A stretch of 29,723 nt of DNA. Source: an uncultured Bacteroidales bacterium. GTDB lineage: Bacteria; Bacteroidota; Bacteroidia; Bacteroidales; Bacteroidaceae. Position numbers and translations under genes: made by a program. Below the pieces are notes generated by a model, which was not told where the DNA came from, did not search any database, and worked only from the letters and a program-made list of their open reading frames with translations. The stretch is from the NCBI GenBank assembly GCA_937914945.1, contig CALGJF010000018.1:1-29723 (forward strand), read 5' to 3'. Position 1 is the first letter of the stretch. The number at the start of each line of letters is the position of its first letter. Of the stretch, positions 8,886-15,832 are shown in pieces.

Positions 8886-10463
8886 TTACTTGATTTCCGA
8901 TTCCTCTTTCATATCTACCTCCTTGCCCTTTTTGTCATAGAAATGATATTCAAGGTAGGCAAGTTTCTGGTTGGGTATGATTCGTATTCCAAAACCATAT
9001 TTCAGTTGCCACTTGCGGTACATTGATATTATACCTTGTTTAATGTAGGCGGCTACATAGGGGTGAACATGCAATTTGAACGATGTTATTCCCAATGTTT
9101 TTACCAATGTACTTATTTTACTCTCCAAAGTGTCGGTAAACAGAATGGATGATTGTACCTTTCCTTTACCAAAGCATACGGGGCAACTCTCTTCCACGGG
9201 CATGTTTATTGCCGGGCGCACTCGTTGGCGTGTTATTTGCATGAGGCCGAACTTGCTCAGGGGCAGTATATTGTGTTTTGCCCTGTCGCGGCTCATGTTT
9301 TCGGTCATTCGCTCGTAGAGTGCCTGGCGGTGTTCCGATTTGTCCATGTCAATGAAATCGACAACAATAATTCCGCCCATATCCCTGAGGCGCAGCTGGC
9401 GTGCCAGCTCGTCGGCGGCTCCCAGGTTCACCTCCAAGGCATTTTCTTCCTGGTTGCTTGCGTTGTTGCGCGCTCTGTTGCCGCTGTTCACATCTACAAC
9501 GTGCAGTGCCTCGGTGTGCTCTATTACAAGGTACGCCCCGCCTTTGAACGATACAATCCTGCCGAATGAGGATTTTATCTGTTTGGTTATCCCGAAGTGG
9601 TCGAATATGGGCAGTTCCCCGCGGTATAGCTTGATTATGTCGATGCTCTCGGGAGCAATCACAGATACATAATTTCTTATTCTTTTATATACCTCAATGT
9701 CGTTCACATGTATGCTCTCGTACGACGGGTTGAAGAGGTCGCGTAGCAGAGCAAGTGTTCTGTCCGATTCGGCATGAACGATTGTCGGGGGCTTGGTGCT
9801 TTTTTGCACTTTGCCTATAAGCGACTCCCAATTGCTTACAAGGCTGCGTAGCTCGGCATCAAGCTCGGCTACCTTTTTGCCTTCGGCCACTGTGCGCACG
9901 ATTATTCCGAAATTCTTTGGCTTTATGCTTTGCAACAGTTGCTTGAGCCTTGTGCGCTCCTCGGGAGACTTTATTTTTGATGATACCGATACCTTGTCCT
10001 CAAAGGGGATGAGTATCAGGAATCTGCCGGCAAAAGACAACTCGCAGGTGAGGCGTGGTCCCTTTGTGTTTATGGGCTCTTTTGTTACCTGCACAAGTAT
10101 CTCCTGCCCTGTTTGCAGCGCCTCGGCTATGTTTCCCTCTTTCTTTTTCTCGGGCATTATGCTTGCCTTTGCCATGGGGAAACTCTTTTTGCGGTCGCTT
10201 GTAATCTGTTTAAGATACTTTTGTAAAGAGTAAAATTGTGGGCCTAAATCTAAATAGTGAAGGAATGCTTCTTTTTCGGAACCTACATCGACAAAGCAGG
10301 CGTTCAGCCCGGGCATTATTTTTTTTACGCGCCCAAGGTAGATGTTGCCCACCGCAAATGTTTCTGTCTGTTCCTCCTTTTGAAACTCCACCAGCTGCTT
10401 CTCTTCGGTGATAGCTATGGAGACTTCGTTGGAGTGAACATCTACAATAAGTTCGCTTGTCAC
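8886..10463 (-). CDS. rng: ribonuclease E/G family endoribonuclease
   Basis: A 525-residue RNase G-type protein. An S1-like RNA-binding domain covers about 35-125 (FAVGNIYLGRVKKIMPGLNA, then EAFLHYLDL). The catalytic DNase I-like domain has the two Mg ligands in VVDVNSG (Asp324) and GGIIVVDFIDMD (Asp369). The zinc-link that joins subunits is SCPVCFGKGK (Cys427, Cys430). The long C-terminal scaffold of RNase E is absent, so it is RNase G-like in size. It cuts single-stranded, 5'-monophosphorylated RNA in mRNA decay and rRNA maturation. It follows HU and the COX24-like mini-protein on the same strand, with a hairpin in between, and has direct repeats in its leader. Confidence 0.95.
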   Translation of the reverse strand: MTSELIVDVHSNEVSIAITEEKQLVEFQKEEQTETFAVGNIYLGRVKKIMPGLNACFVDVGSEKEAFLHYLDLGPQFYSLQKYLKQITSDRKKSFPMAKASIMPEKKKEGNIAEALQTGQEILVQVTKEPINTKGPRLTCELSFAGRFLILIPFEDKVSVSSKIKSPEERTRLKQLLQSIKPKNFGIIVRTVAEGKKVAELDAELRSLVSNWESLIGKVQKSTKPPTIVHAESDRTLALLRDLFNPSYESIHVNDIEVYKRIRNYVSVIAPESIDIIKLYRGELPIFDHFGITKQIKSSFGRIVSFKGGAYLVIEHTEALHVVDVNSGNRARNNASNQEENALEVNLGAADELARQLRLRDMGGIIVVDFIDMDKSEHRQALYERMTENMSRDRAKHNILPLSKFGLMQITRQRVRPAINMPVEESCPVCFGKGKVQSSILFTDTLESKISTLVKTLGITSFKLHVHPYVAAYIKQGIISMYRKWQLKYGFGIRIIPNQKLAYLEYHFYDKKGKEVDMKEESEIK

Positions 10464-10484
10464 AATTCTCGTATTTTTGATTTA

Positions 10485-10517
10485 GTGAGCCTCTTTTATT
10501 AAAAAGGTGAGCCTCTT
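10485..10517 (-). promoter_or_regulatory. paired direct repeats in the RNase G leader
   Basis: The minus strand carries AAGAGGCTCAC twice (10517-10507 and 10495-10485), with the starts 22 bases apart, about two helical turns. The nearer copy is 21 bases from the rng start codon. It could be a protein-binding site or an RNA element; function is unknown. Confidence 0.4.
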
Positions 10518-10550
10518 GACCTTTGTGTGGGGTAGTGGGGTTTCTTAAAA

Positions 10551-10602
10551 CAAAAAACAAACTTGAAGTTTTGTTTTCCCATTCCTGCAAGTTTGTTTTT
10601 TG
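10551..10602 (-). terminator. hairpin terminator/attenuator before rng
   Basis: Perfect 15-bp inverted repeat: CAAAAAACAAACTTG (10551-10565) and its complement (10588-10602), loop 22 bases. On the minus strand the 3' arm is U-rich and followed by TTTT. It lies after the HU and mini-protein genes and before rng, so it would end or attenuate HU-operon transcription before RNase G. Confidence 0.75.
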
Positions 10603-10619
10603 TGTCTGCGCAGACGAGC

Positions 10620-10709
10620 TTACTTGCTCTTATGTCTGTTCTTTCTCAATCTTTTTTTACGCTTGTGCGTAGACATCTTATGTCTTTTTTTCTTTTTTCC
10701 GCTAGGCAT
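10620..10709 (-). CDS. 29-residue very basic protein, AURKAIP1/COX24 (mS38/bS22-like) family
   Basis: ATG at 10709-10707 and TAA at 10622-10620 enclose 29 codons beginning MPSGKKKKRHKMSTHKRKKR and ending LRKNRHKSK. About two thirds of the residues are Lys, Arg or His. This matches, from memory, the tiny conserved Bacteroidota proteins annotated as AURKAIP1/COX24 domain-containing. That family is related to mitochondrial small-subunit protein mS38 and to actinobacterial bS22. A ribosome-associated role is therefore likely but not shown by the sequence alone. It lies 28 bases after the HU gene and just before the strong hairpin, so it is probably cotranscribed with HU. It is easy to miss because of its size. 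Confidence 0.85.
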   Translation of the reverse strand: MPSGKKKKRHKMSTHKRKKRLRKNRHKSK

Positions 10710-10737
10710 AATTAATAAATTTATAAATTAACAACTA

Positions 10738-11013
10738 TTATTTTTTTACTTCGTTTACGAATGTTTTTGCGGGTTTGAATGCGGGAATATCGTGTGCGGG
10801 AATTATGATGGTCTTCTCCTTGTGTATGTCACGGGCTGTTTTTTCAGCTCTCTGCTTGATGATGAAGCTGCCAAAACCGCGTAGATATACCGGCTCGTGA
10901 TTTGCCAAAGATGTCTTCACTACTTCCATGAATGATTCTACCGAAGCGAGAACCACTGCTTTCTCAATACCTGTCTTCTTTGCAATCTCGTTTACAATGT
11001 CTGCTTTTGTCAT
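10738..11013 (-). CDS. HU family DNA-binding protein
   Basis: A 91-residue histone-like protein beginning MTKADIVNEIAKKTGIEKAV. It has the dimerisation helices (1-45), the GFGSF turn at about 47-51 and the DNA-intercalating arm region ending IPAHDIPAFKPAK, then KTFVNEVKK. The start chosen is the ATG at 11013. An upstream in-frame ATG would add 18 residues that are unlike HU and run over the promoter box. It compacts and bends DNA in the nucleoid. It is followed by the COX24-like mini-protein on the same transcript. Confidence 0.95.
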   Translation of the reverse strand: MTKADIVNEIAKKTGIEKAVVLASVESFMEVVKTSLANHEPVYLRGFGSFIIKQRAEKTARDIHKEKTIIIPAHDIPAFKPAKTFVNEVKK

Positions 11014-11064
11014 TTTGTTTGTATATTTTATGTTGTAAATGGTGTATAACCAAATTTCGGAAGG

Positions 11065-11072
11065 CAAATATA
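11065..11072 (-). promoter_or_regulatory. candidate -7 element for HU
   Basis: The minus strand reads TATATTTG, an exact TAnnTTTG, 52 bases before the HU start codon. It lies in the 324-base, very AT-rich divergent region between HU and ssb (11014-11337), where I see no gene. Its central part (11120-11260) holds only T-runs and AATTAATT-like tracts. Confidence 0.55.
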
Positions 11073-11275
11073 TAGCTTTTTTTGTTCACACCGAAATATA
11101 ATCGACTTTTTTTGTGCAAAAATCGTTGTTTACAACTTGTTTGGCGGGTTTTTTCTTCTATTTCTATTCTTTTATGCGGCTTTTGGGTGCTATATTAATT
11201 AAAATTACTAATTTTGTAACCGAATTAATTTATATAGTAATTTATAATATAGTTCTGTAGGGTGTGCAGTTGTGC

Positions 11276-11283
11276 TATATTTG
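11276..11283 (+). promoter_or_regulatory. candidate -7 element for ssb
   Basis: TATATTTG matches TAnnTTTG exactly, 54 bases before the ssb start codon. TTCTG at 11253-11257 is a weak -33 candidate. Confidence 0.55.
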
Positions 11284-11337
11284 CATGGAAAATAGGCACA
11301 TCGCAGTGCTTTTTTTGAGAATTTAATTTTTTACAAT

Positions 11338-11721
11338 ATGTCAGTAAACAAGGTTATTTTAATTGGTAATGTGGGTAAAAACCCCGATGTTCGTCATTTG
11401 GATCGTAATGTGGCTGTTGCAAACATGGTGCTTGCCACCACTGAGCGCGCCTACACTTTGCAAAACGGTACACAGGTGCCCGAAAGAACAGAGTGGCACA
11501 ATGTAGTGCTTTGGGGTGGTCTTGCCGAGGTTGCAGAGAAGTATGTTCACAAGGGCGATCGCATATATGTTGAGGGTAAAATAAGAACCAATACCTATGA
11601 GGACCAGAATGGTATTCGTCGTTATCGCACGGAGATTCTTGCCGAGACAATGGAGATGCTCTCATCGCGTGGTGCAACACCCGCAGCCGAGGCTCCTGTA
11701 ACGGATAGTTCTGTTTATTAA
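11338..11721 (+). CDS. ssb: single-stranded DNA-binding protein
   Basis: A 127-residue SSB. The OB-fold covers residues 1-105: MSVNKVILIGNVGKNPDVRH, then VANMVLATTE, TEWHNVVLWGGLAEVAEKYV, KGDRIYVEGKIRTNTYEDQN and RYRTEILAETMEML. The C-terminal tail is short (PAAEAPVTDSSVY) and lacks the acidic DDDIPF-type tip found in E. coli SSB. It coats ssDNA in replication and repair. gldE follows 18 bases later on the same strand, an arrangement I recall from other Bacteroidota. Confidence 0.95.
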   Translation: MSVNKVILIGNVGKNPDVRHLDRNVAVANMVLATTERAYTLQNGTQVPERTEWHNVVLWGGLAEVAEKYVHKGDRIYVEGKIRTNTYEDQNGIRRYRTEILAETMEMLSSRGATPAAEAPVTDSSVY

Positions 11722-11739
11722 TCTGATTTTTTGCTGTTG

Positions 11740-13095
11740 ATGATACCTGCTTTTTTGCAGCTGTTTGCTTTTGCACTCTCCGAAGTCAGCATAAATACAC
11801 CTTCGATGAGTGCCATTATTGCATTGGTTATAGCCATGTTGATGCTCTGTTTCTCGGCCTTTGCTTCGGGATCGGAGATTGCCTTTTTCTCGCTTAGTCG
11901 TGCCGAACTCGATGAGGCTGCTGCCGATAAATCCTTGTCGGCGCAACGTATAATTACCATGCTGAAGGAACCGGAACGCCTGCTTGCCACCATTCTCATA
12001 GTGAACGACTTTGTGAATGTGGGTATAGTTATGTTGCTGAACTATTTCTTTATGTCCATTTTCTCGTTTGGCGATAGTGTGAAATGGTTGGAGTTCCTGT
12101 TGCTTACGGTCGTGCTCACCTTCCTGCTGTTGCTTTTCGGTGAGGTTATGCCCAAGATATATTCAAAGAACAATGTGCGCCGTTTTGCTTTCTTTGCGTC
12201 AAACGGTCTTTATCTCATCTATCGTATTGTGGCACCCTTCTCCAAGCTTTTGGTGCGTTCAACCGCATTTACCGAGCGATTGGCATCGAAAAACAACTAT
12301 TCGTTATCGGTGGACGAACTCGAACAAGCTCTTGAACTCACTGATAAAAAGGAGATTGGCGAGCAGAAGAATATGTTGGAGGGTATAATTCGTTTTGGCG
12401 ATGAAACAGTGCGCAGCATTATGACCTCGCGCATGGATATGGTGATGCTCGATATTCGTGCCCCTTACAACGAGGTCCTTGATTGTGCCGCCGACAATGC
12501 CTACTCGCGTATCCCTGTGTATGCAGGCACGCAAGACGATATACGCGGTGTGCTTTATATAAAAGATCTTCTCCCATATTTGAACAAGGGGGCAAGTTTT
12601 CGTTGGCAGTCGCTCATTCGCCAGCCCTATTTTGTGCCCGAAACAAAGAAAATCGACGACCTGTTGTGCGATTTTCAAACATCGCGCATACACATGGCAA
12701 TAGTGGTCGATGAATTTGGCGGCGTGTCAGGCCTTATTACTCTTGAGGATATCATAGAAGAAATTGTAGGTGAAATCAATGATGAATTTGACGAGCCCGA
12801 CTCCTCGTATGAGCGCATAGATGAAAATACCATAATCTTTGAGGGCAAGACCATGCTTGCCGATTTCTTTAAGATTATGTCGCTCGATAATGAACTCTTT
12901 GACAATGTGGCGGGTGAGGCCGATACTCTCGCCGGGCTTCTTTTGGAGGTGAAAGGCGAGTTCCCGCGCCTTCACGAGAAGATTGTGTGCGAGGGTGTGG
13001 AGTTCGAGGTTATGAGCAAGGATAAGCACCGACTGATAAAAATAAAGGCGAGTCTGTTGCCCGAGGCAGGCGAAACCCAGGATGCCGATAAGTAG
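11740..13095 (+). CDS. gldE: gliding-motility-associated GldE-like CNNM/CBS transporter protein
   Basis: A 451-residue membrane protein of the HlyC/CorC (CNNM) superfamily. An N-terminal CNNM domain with about four membrane segments (residues 1-190, including the SGSEIAFFSLSRAELD motif) is followed by a CBS pair (about 205-335; SRIPVYAGTQDDIRGVLYIK and AIVVDEFGGVSGLITLEDI) and a C-terminal CorC/HlyC transporter-associated domain (about 350-440). The ATG at 11740 is preferred to the in-frame TTG at 11731. GldE is required for gliding in Flavobacterium, but homologues are widespread in non-gliding Bacteroidales, where divalent-cation or envelope roles are suspected. It overlaps the next gene by 14 bases. 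Confidence 0.85.
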   Translation: MIPAFLQLFAFALSEVSINTPSMSAIIALVIAMLMLCFSAFASGSEIAFFSLSRAELDEAAADKSLSAQRIITMLKEPERLLATILIVNDFVNVGIVMLLNYFFMSIFSFGDSVKWLEFLLLTVVLTFLLLLFGEVMPKIYSKNNVRRFAFFASNGLYLIYRIVAPFSKLLVRSTAFTERLASKNNYSLSVDELEQALELTDKKEIGEQKNMLEGIIRFGDETVRSIMTSRMDMVMLDIRAPYNEVLDCAADNAYSRIPVYAGTQDDIRGVLYIKDLLPYLNKGASFRWQSLIRQPYFVPETKKIDDLLCDFQTSRIHMAIVVDEFGGVSGLITLEDIIEEIVGEINDEFDEPDSSYERIDENTIIFEGKTMLADFFKIMSLDNELFDNVAGEADTLAGLLLEVKGEFPRLHEKIVCEGVEFEVMSKDKHRLIKIKASLLPEAGETQDADK

Positions 13096-13729
13096 AAGAT
13101 ATGCTTGTGGCGATGTTGAGATTGCTGTTTGGGCAATAGAAGAGACATCGGAGCAGTTGGGCGAGATGCTTGGCAGCGAATCGCTGTTGCAGCATGCGCG
13201 CACATTTGGCAGTGAGGCGCGCCGTGCCGAGTGGCTTGCAGTGCGTTTGTTGTTGCGCGAGGTGGCCGGTGCCGATGCTCGCATAGAGTATGCCGATAGC
13301 GGCAAGCCCCGTCTTGCGGGTGCAAGCGGCTATATAAGTATATCACACACACGTGGATACGCGGCTGTGGCTCTCTCGCAAAAGGGGCCTGTCGGGCTTG
13401 ATGTGGAATTGCAATCCCGTAATGCGGCTGTGGCTTGCTCCTATGTGATGAAAGAAAACGAAATGGCAGCTGTGCCTGTGGAGTGGCGCGCAGCCTATCT
13501 TTTATTGCGCTGGACAGCGTGCGAAGCTGTTTATAAACTTGTCGGTGGTGTCGATTACAAAGAGTCGCTCTCTATGCCTGTTTTTCGGCCGAAGCAGTGC
13601 GGGGTGTTTGCCCTTTCGTTGCTGCATGATGTCTCTCGCTCGTTTTCCATCGGCTATCTGTTCGATGACGGATTGTTGCTCACAATCTGTGCTGCCGCCG
13701 ACACTCTTCCTCCTATCACTCGTTTGTGA
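13082..13729 (+). CDS. 4'-phosphopantetheinyl transferase superfamily protein
   Basis: A 215-residue Sfp/AcpT-like protein that would attach phosphopantetheine from CoA to carrier-protein serines. Motifs in order: ADSGKPRL (71-78), YISISHTRGYAAVAL (84-98), the Mg-binding GLDVEL with Asp107 and Glu109, and WTACEAVYKL (144-153). The last motif is normally (W/F)-x-x-K-E-A-x-x-K. Here Glu148 and Lys152 are kept, but the first Lys is Cys147. It overlaps gldE by 14 bases in another frame, so the two are translationally linked. Whether it is fully active or has shifted specificity is unclear. Confidence 0.85.
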   Translation: MPISRRYACGDVEIAVWAIEETSEQLGEMLGSESLLQHARTFGSEARRAEWLAVRLLLREVAGADARIEYADSGKPRLAGASGYISISHTRGYAAVALSQKGPVGLDVELQSRNAAVACSYVMKENEMAAVPVEWRAAYLLLRWTACEAVYKLVGGVDYKESLSMPVFRPKQCGVFALSLLHDVSRSFSIGYLFDDGLLLTICAAADTLPPITRL

Positions 13730-13813
13730 TTATTTTTGCTATGTGAGCAAAATGCAAGGTTTTTTGTTATATAGAGTGCAGATTGTTCTGCCCGTATTGT
13801 AAAGTTTTTTAGT

Positions 13814-14347
13814 ATGCTGAATGTTGTTGTACGCAGTTTGTGTGTTATTTTGATTGGTGTGTTGATGGTGGTGTTGCGCGAGGCGTTTATGCCGGTGATA
13901 ATTCAGTTCGTGGGTGCTGCTTTTGTGGTATCGGGAGCTATTTCTCTGTTTAATGTGTACGTGCTTAACAAGCGCGGCGTGTCAAGGAAATTTGATATAT
14001 TTGTTCTTGCCACGGCCGGTGTGGCGGGTATTGCGTTGGGAGTGTGGCTGTTGCTCTCGCCTGCAATGTTCTTGTCGATGCTCATGCTGCTGTTGGGTGT
14101 TCTGCTATTGGTTATTGGTTTGTATCAATTGGCAATGCTGCTTATGGAGCAACGGCGTTTGCAATTGAGCTTTTATATGTATGTGGTGCCTCTCTTGCTG
14201 TTGGCAATAGGGGTGCTGGTTATTGTAAATCCTTTCGAGGCCGCCGGCTTGCCCTTTCTTGTGGTGGGTATCGGGGCTATTCTTGCCGGTTTGTCCGATC
14301 TTGTGGGTTCTTTGTATCTTATACATCGCTCAAAGGCTATAAAATAG
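13814..14347 (+). CDS. DUF308 (HdeD-like) membrane protein
   Basis: A 177-residue, almost wholly hydrophobic protein with about six membrane segments in three hairpins: LCVILIGVLMVVL and IIQFVGAAFVVSGAISL, then FVLATAGVAGIALGVWLLL and FLSMLMLLLGVLLLVIGL, then VVPLLLLAIGVLVIVN and LPFLVVGIGAILAGLSDLV. This three-fold pattern is the DUF308/HdeD family. E. coli HdeD is linked to acid resistance; the role here is unknown. An 84-base gap separates it from the PPTase, and a terminator follows. Confidence 0.85.
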   Translation: MLNVVVRSLCVILIGVLMVVLREAFMPVIIQFVGAAFVVSGAISLFNVYVLNKRGVSRKFDIFVLATAGVAGIALGVWLLLSPAMFLSMLMLLLGVLLLVIGLYQLAMLLMEQRRLQLSFYMYVVPLLLLAIGVLVIVNPFEAAGLPFLVVGIGAILAGLSDLVGSLYLIHRSKAIK

Positions 14348-14420
14348 TTGTGAGATTATTTACCCATGAGGCATTTTTTACGTTTTAATCGGTGCTTTTT
14401 GGGAATGTGGGCAAGGCATG

Positions 14421-14443
14421 GCGGGTTTATTGCCCGCTTTTTT
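14421..14443 (+). terminator. terminator after the DUF308 gene
   Basis: GCGGG (14421-14425) pairs with CCCGC (14433-14437), followed directly by TTTTTT. An alternative pairing uses GGGCAA (14409-14414) with TTGCCC (14430-14435). The 195-base gap 14348-14542 holds only this and the LysE promoter box. Confidence 0.65.
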
Positions 14444-14508
14444 ATATATATAATTCATTTAGCAATAAAAAAACGGGCTCTTATGTGGGATTTTTCATAA
14501 AAAAATGC

Positions 14509-14516
14509 CAACTTTG
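14509..14516 (+). promoter_or_regulatory. weak -7 element for the LysE-fmt operon
   Basis: CAACTTTG differs from TAnnTTTG only at the first base and lies 26 bases before the LysE gene start. Confidence 0.35.
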
Positions 14517-14542
14517 CAAATAGTGAAAATTTAAGTGATAAT

Positions 14543-15235
14543 ATGGGCGAATTTAACGATTTCTTTCTGCAACTTGTATCGCAGGTTTCATTGCTTGAAA
14601 TTATAGTGAAAGGTGCTGTAATAGGCATAATAGCCTCTGCACCAATGGGCCCTGTCGGTATATTATGTGTGCAGCGAGCGTTGAATAAGGGGCGCATATA
14701 TGGTCTCATAACAGGCCTTGGTGCAGCCATGAGCGATATTATATATGCACTTGTTACAGGCTATGGTTTGTCGTTTATATACGATTTTATACATAACCGC
14801 ACGGCTCTTTTCTGGTTACAACTCTTTGGAGCAGTGCTTATGTTTATTTTCGGTGTCCACACATTCCGCAGCAATCCTACACAAAGTGCCCACAAGGTCA
14901 GTCGCAACAAGAGCAGCCTGGTACAGAACTGTGTAACAGGCTTTTTCCTGGCTTTTTCCAACCCCTTGCTTGTATTGCTTTTCTTGGCACTTTTCACACC
15001 CATGAATTTTATGCTCCCCGAACTGCCGCTTTATAATCAGTTTATAGGCTATGCGGCAATATTTGTAGGTGCCATGTTGTGGTGGCTTTTTATAACATAC
15101 GCCGTGAGCAAATTGCGGGCGCGTTTTGATGTGCGTGGTGTGTGGATTATAAACCGTGTCATAGGTACGCTGGTGATGATTGGCGCGTTCATTGGTGCGG
15201 TACTCATAATTACAGGTATTTATTCTTTTCATTAA
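14543..15235 (+). CDS. LysE family translocator
   Basis: A 230-residue inner-membrane protein with about six membrane segments. The LysE/RhtB signature is near the N-terminus: GIIASAPMGPVGILCVQRAL (residues 28-47), followed by GLITGLGAAMSDIIYALV. The later segment FFLAFSNPLLVLLFLALF (about 133-150) carries the second conserved F-x-x-x-x-N-P motif. The family exports amino acids or related small solutes; the substrate is not predictable. It is the first gene of a six-gene run ending at fmt. Confidence 0.88.
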   Translation: MGEFNDFFLQLVSQVSLLEIIVKGAVIGIIASAPMGPVGILCVQRALNKGRIYGLITGLGAAMSDIIYALVTGYGLSFIYDFIHNRTALFWLQLFGAVLMFIFGVHTFRSNPTQSAHKVSRNKSSLVQNCVTGFFLAFSNPLLVLLFLALFTPMNFMLPELPLYNQFIGYAAIFVGAMLWWLFITYAVSKLRARFDVRGVWIINRVIGTLVMIGAFIGAVLIITGIYSFH

Positions 15236-15246
15236 TTCTTACGGCT

Positions 15247-15801
15247 TTGTTTGTATCAAAAGAACTGCGAAAGAAAAATGTAGCAGAGTATCTGCTATAT
15301 ATGTGGCAGGTAGAGGACCTGCTTCGTGCCAACGATTTGTCGGCAGATAAAGTAAAGACGGCGCTTGTATCTCCATATAACCTACCTGCCGAAGGTGAGC
15401 ATGAACTGCTAGCATGGTACGAGAATCTCATTGAGATGATGCGTCAGGAGGGTGTCAAGGAGAGTGGGCATTTACAAATAAACAAGAATGTGATAATAAA
15501 CCTCACCGACCTGCATCTGCGCCTTCTTAAATCGCCCAAAGTGCCATTCTACTCGGCTGCATATTACAAGGCGCTCCCCTTCATTGTAGAGTTCCGTAAC
15601 AAGAGTAACGGTCGCGAGAAGGGCGAGATAGAGAATTGCTTTGATGCGCTATACATGATGTGGCTGATGAAGGTGCAGAAACGCGATATTAATGCCGAAA
15701 CGGCCAATGCTACAGCCGAAATAGGTAAATTTATATCTATGCTTGCGCTCTACTTCAAGGAAGAAGAGGAGGGCAGGCTCAATTTGGAGAGTGAAGATTA
15801 A
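15247..15801 (+). CDS. DUF4924 family protein
   Basis: A 184-residue soluble protein. The start is taken as TTG at 15247 (M-FVSKELRKKNVAEYLLYM), 11 bases after the LysE stop. The next in-frame ATG would remove the conserved N-terminal KELRKKN-AEYL segment, and an upstream ATG would lie inside LysE in another frame. The sequence is mostly alpha-helical with charged helices, including MWQVEDLLRANDLSADKVK and FRNKSNGREKGEIENCFDAL. DUF4924 is a Bacteroidota-restricted family of unknown function. Lying in a translation-related operon (prfC, tsaC, fmt follow), it may have a housekeeping role, but this is only context. Confidence 0.85.
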   Translation: MFVSKELRKKNVAEYLLYMWQVEDLLRANDLSADKVKTALVSPYNLPAEGEHELLAWYENLIEMMRQEGVKESGHLQINKNVIINLTDLHLRLLKSPKVPFYSAAYYKALPFIVEFRNKSNGREKGEIENCFDALYMMWLMKVQKRDINAETANATAEIGKFISMLALYFKEEEEGRLNLESED

Positions 15802-15832
15802 AGAAATAACACGATAAAACAGATTGTTCATC

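Noticed and set aside
11014..11067. 18-residue longer start for HU
   Set aside because: It adds residues not found in HU and covers the TATATTTG promoter box.
15142..15246. Longer start for the DUF4924 gene at an upstream ATG
   Set aside because: It would overlap the LysE membrane coding region by 94 bases, and the extra residues are unlike the family; TTG at 15247 gives the expected N-terminus.
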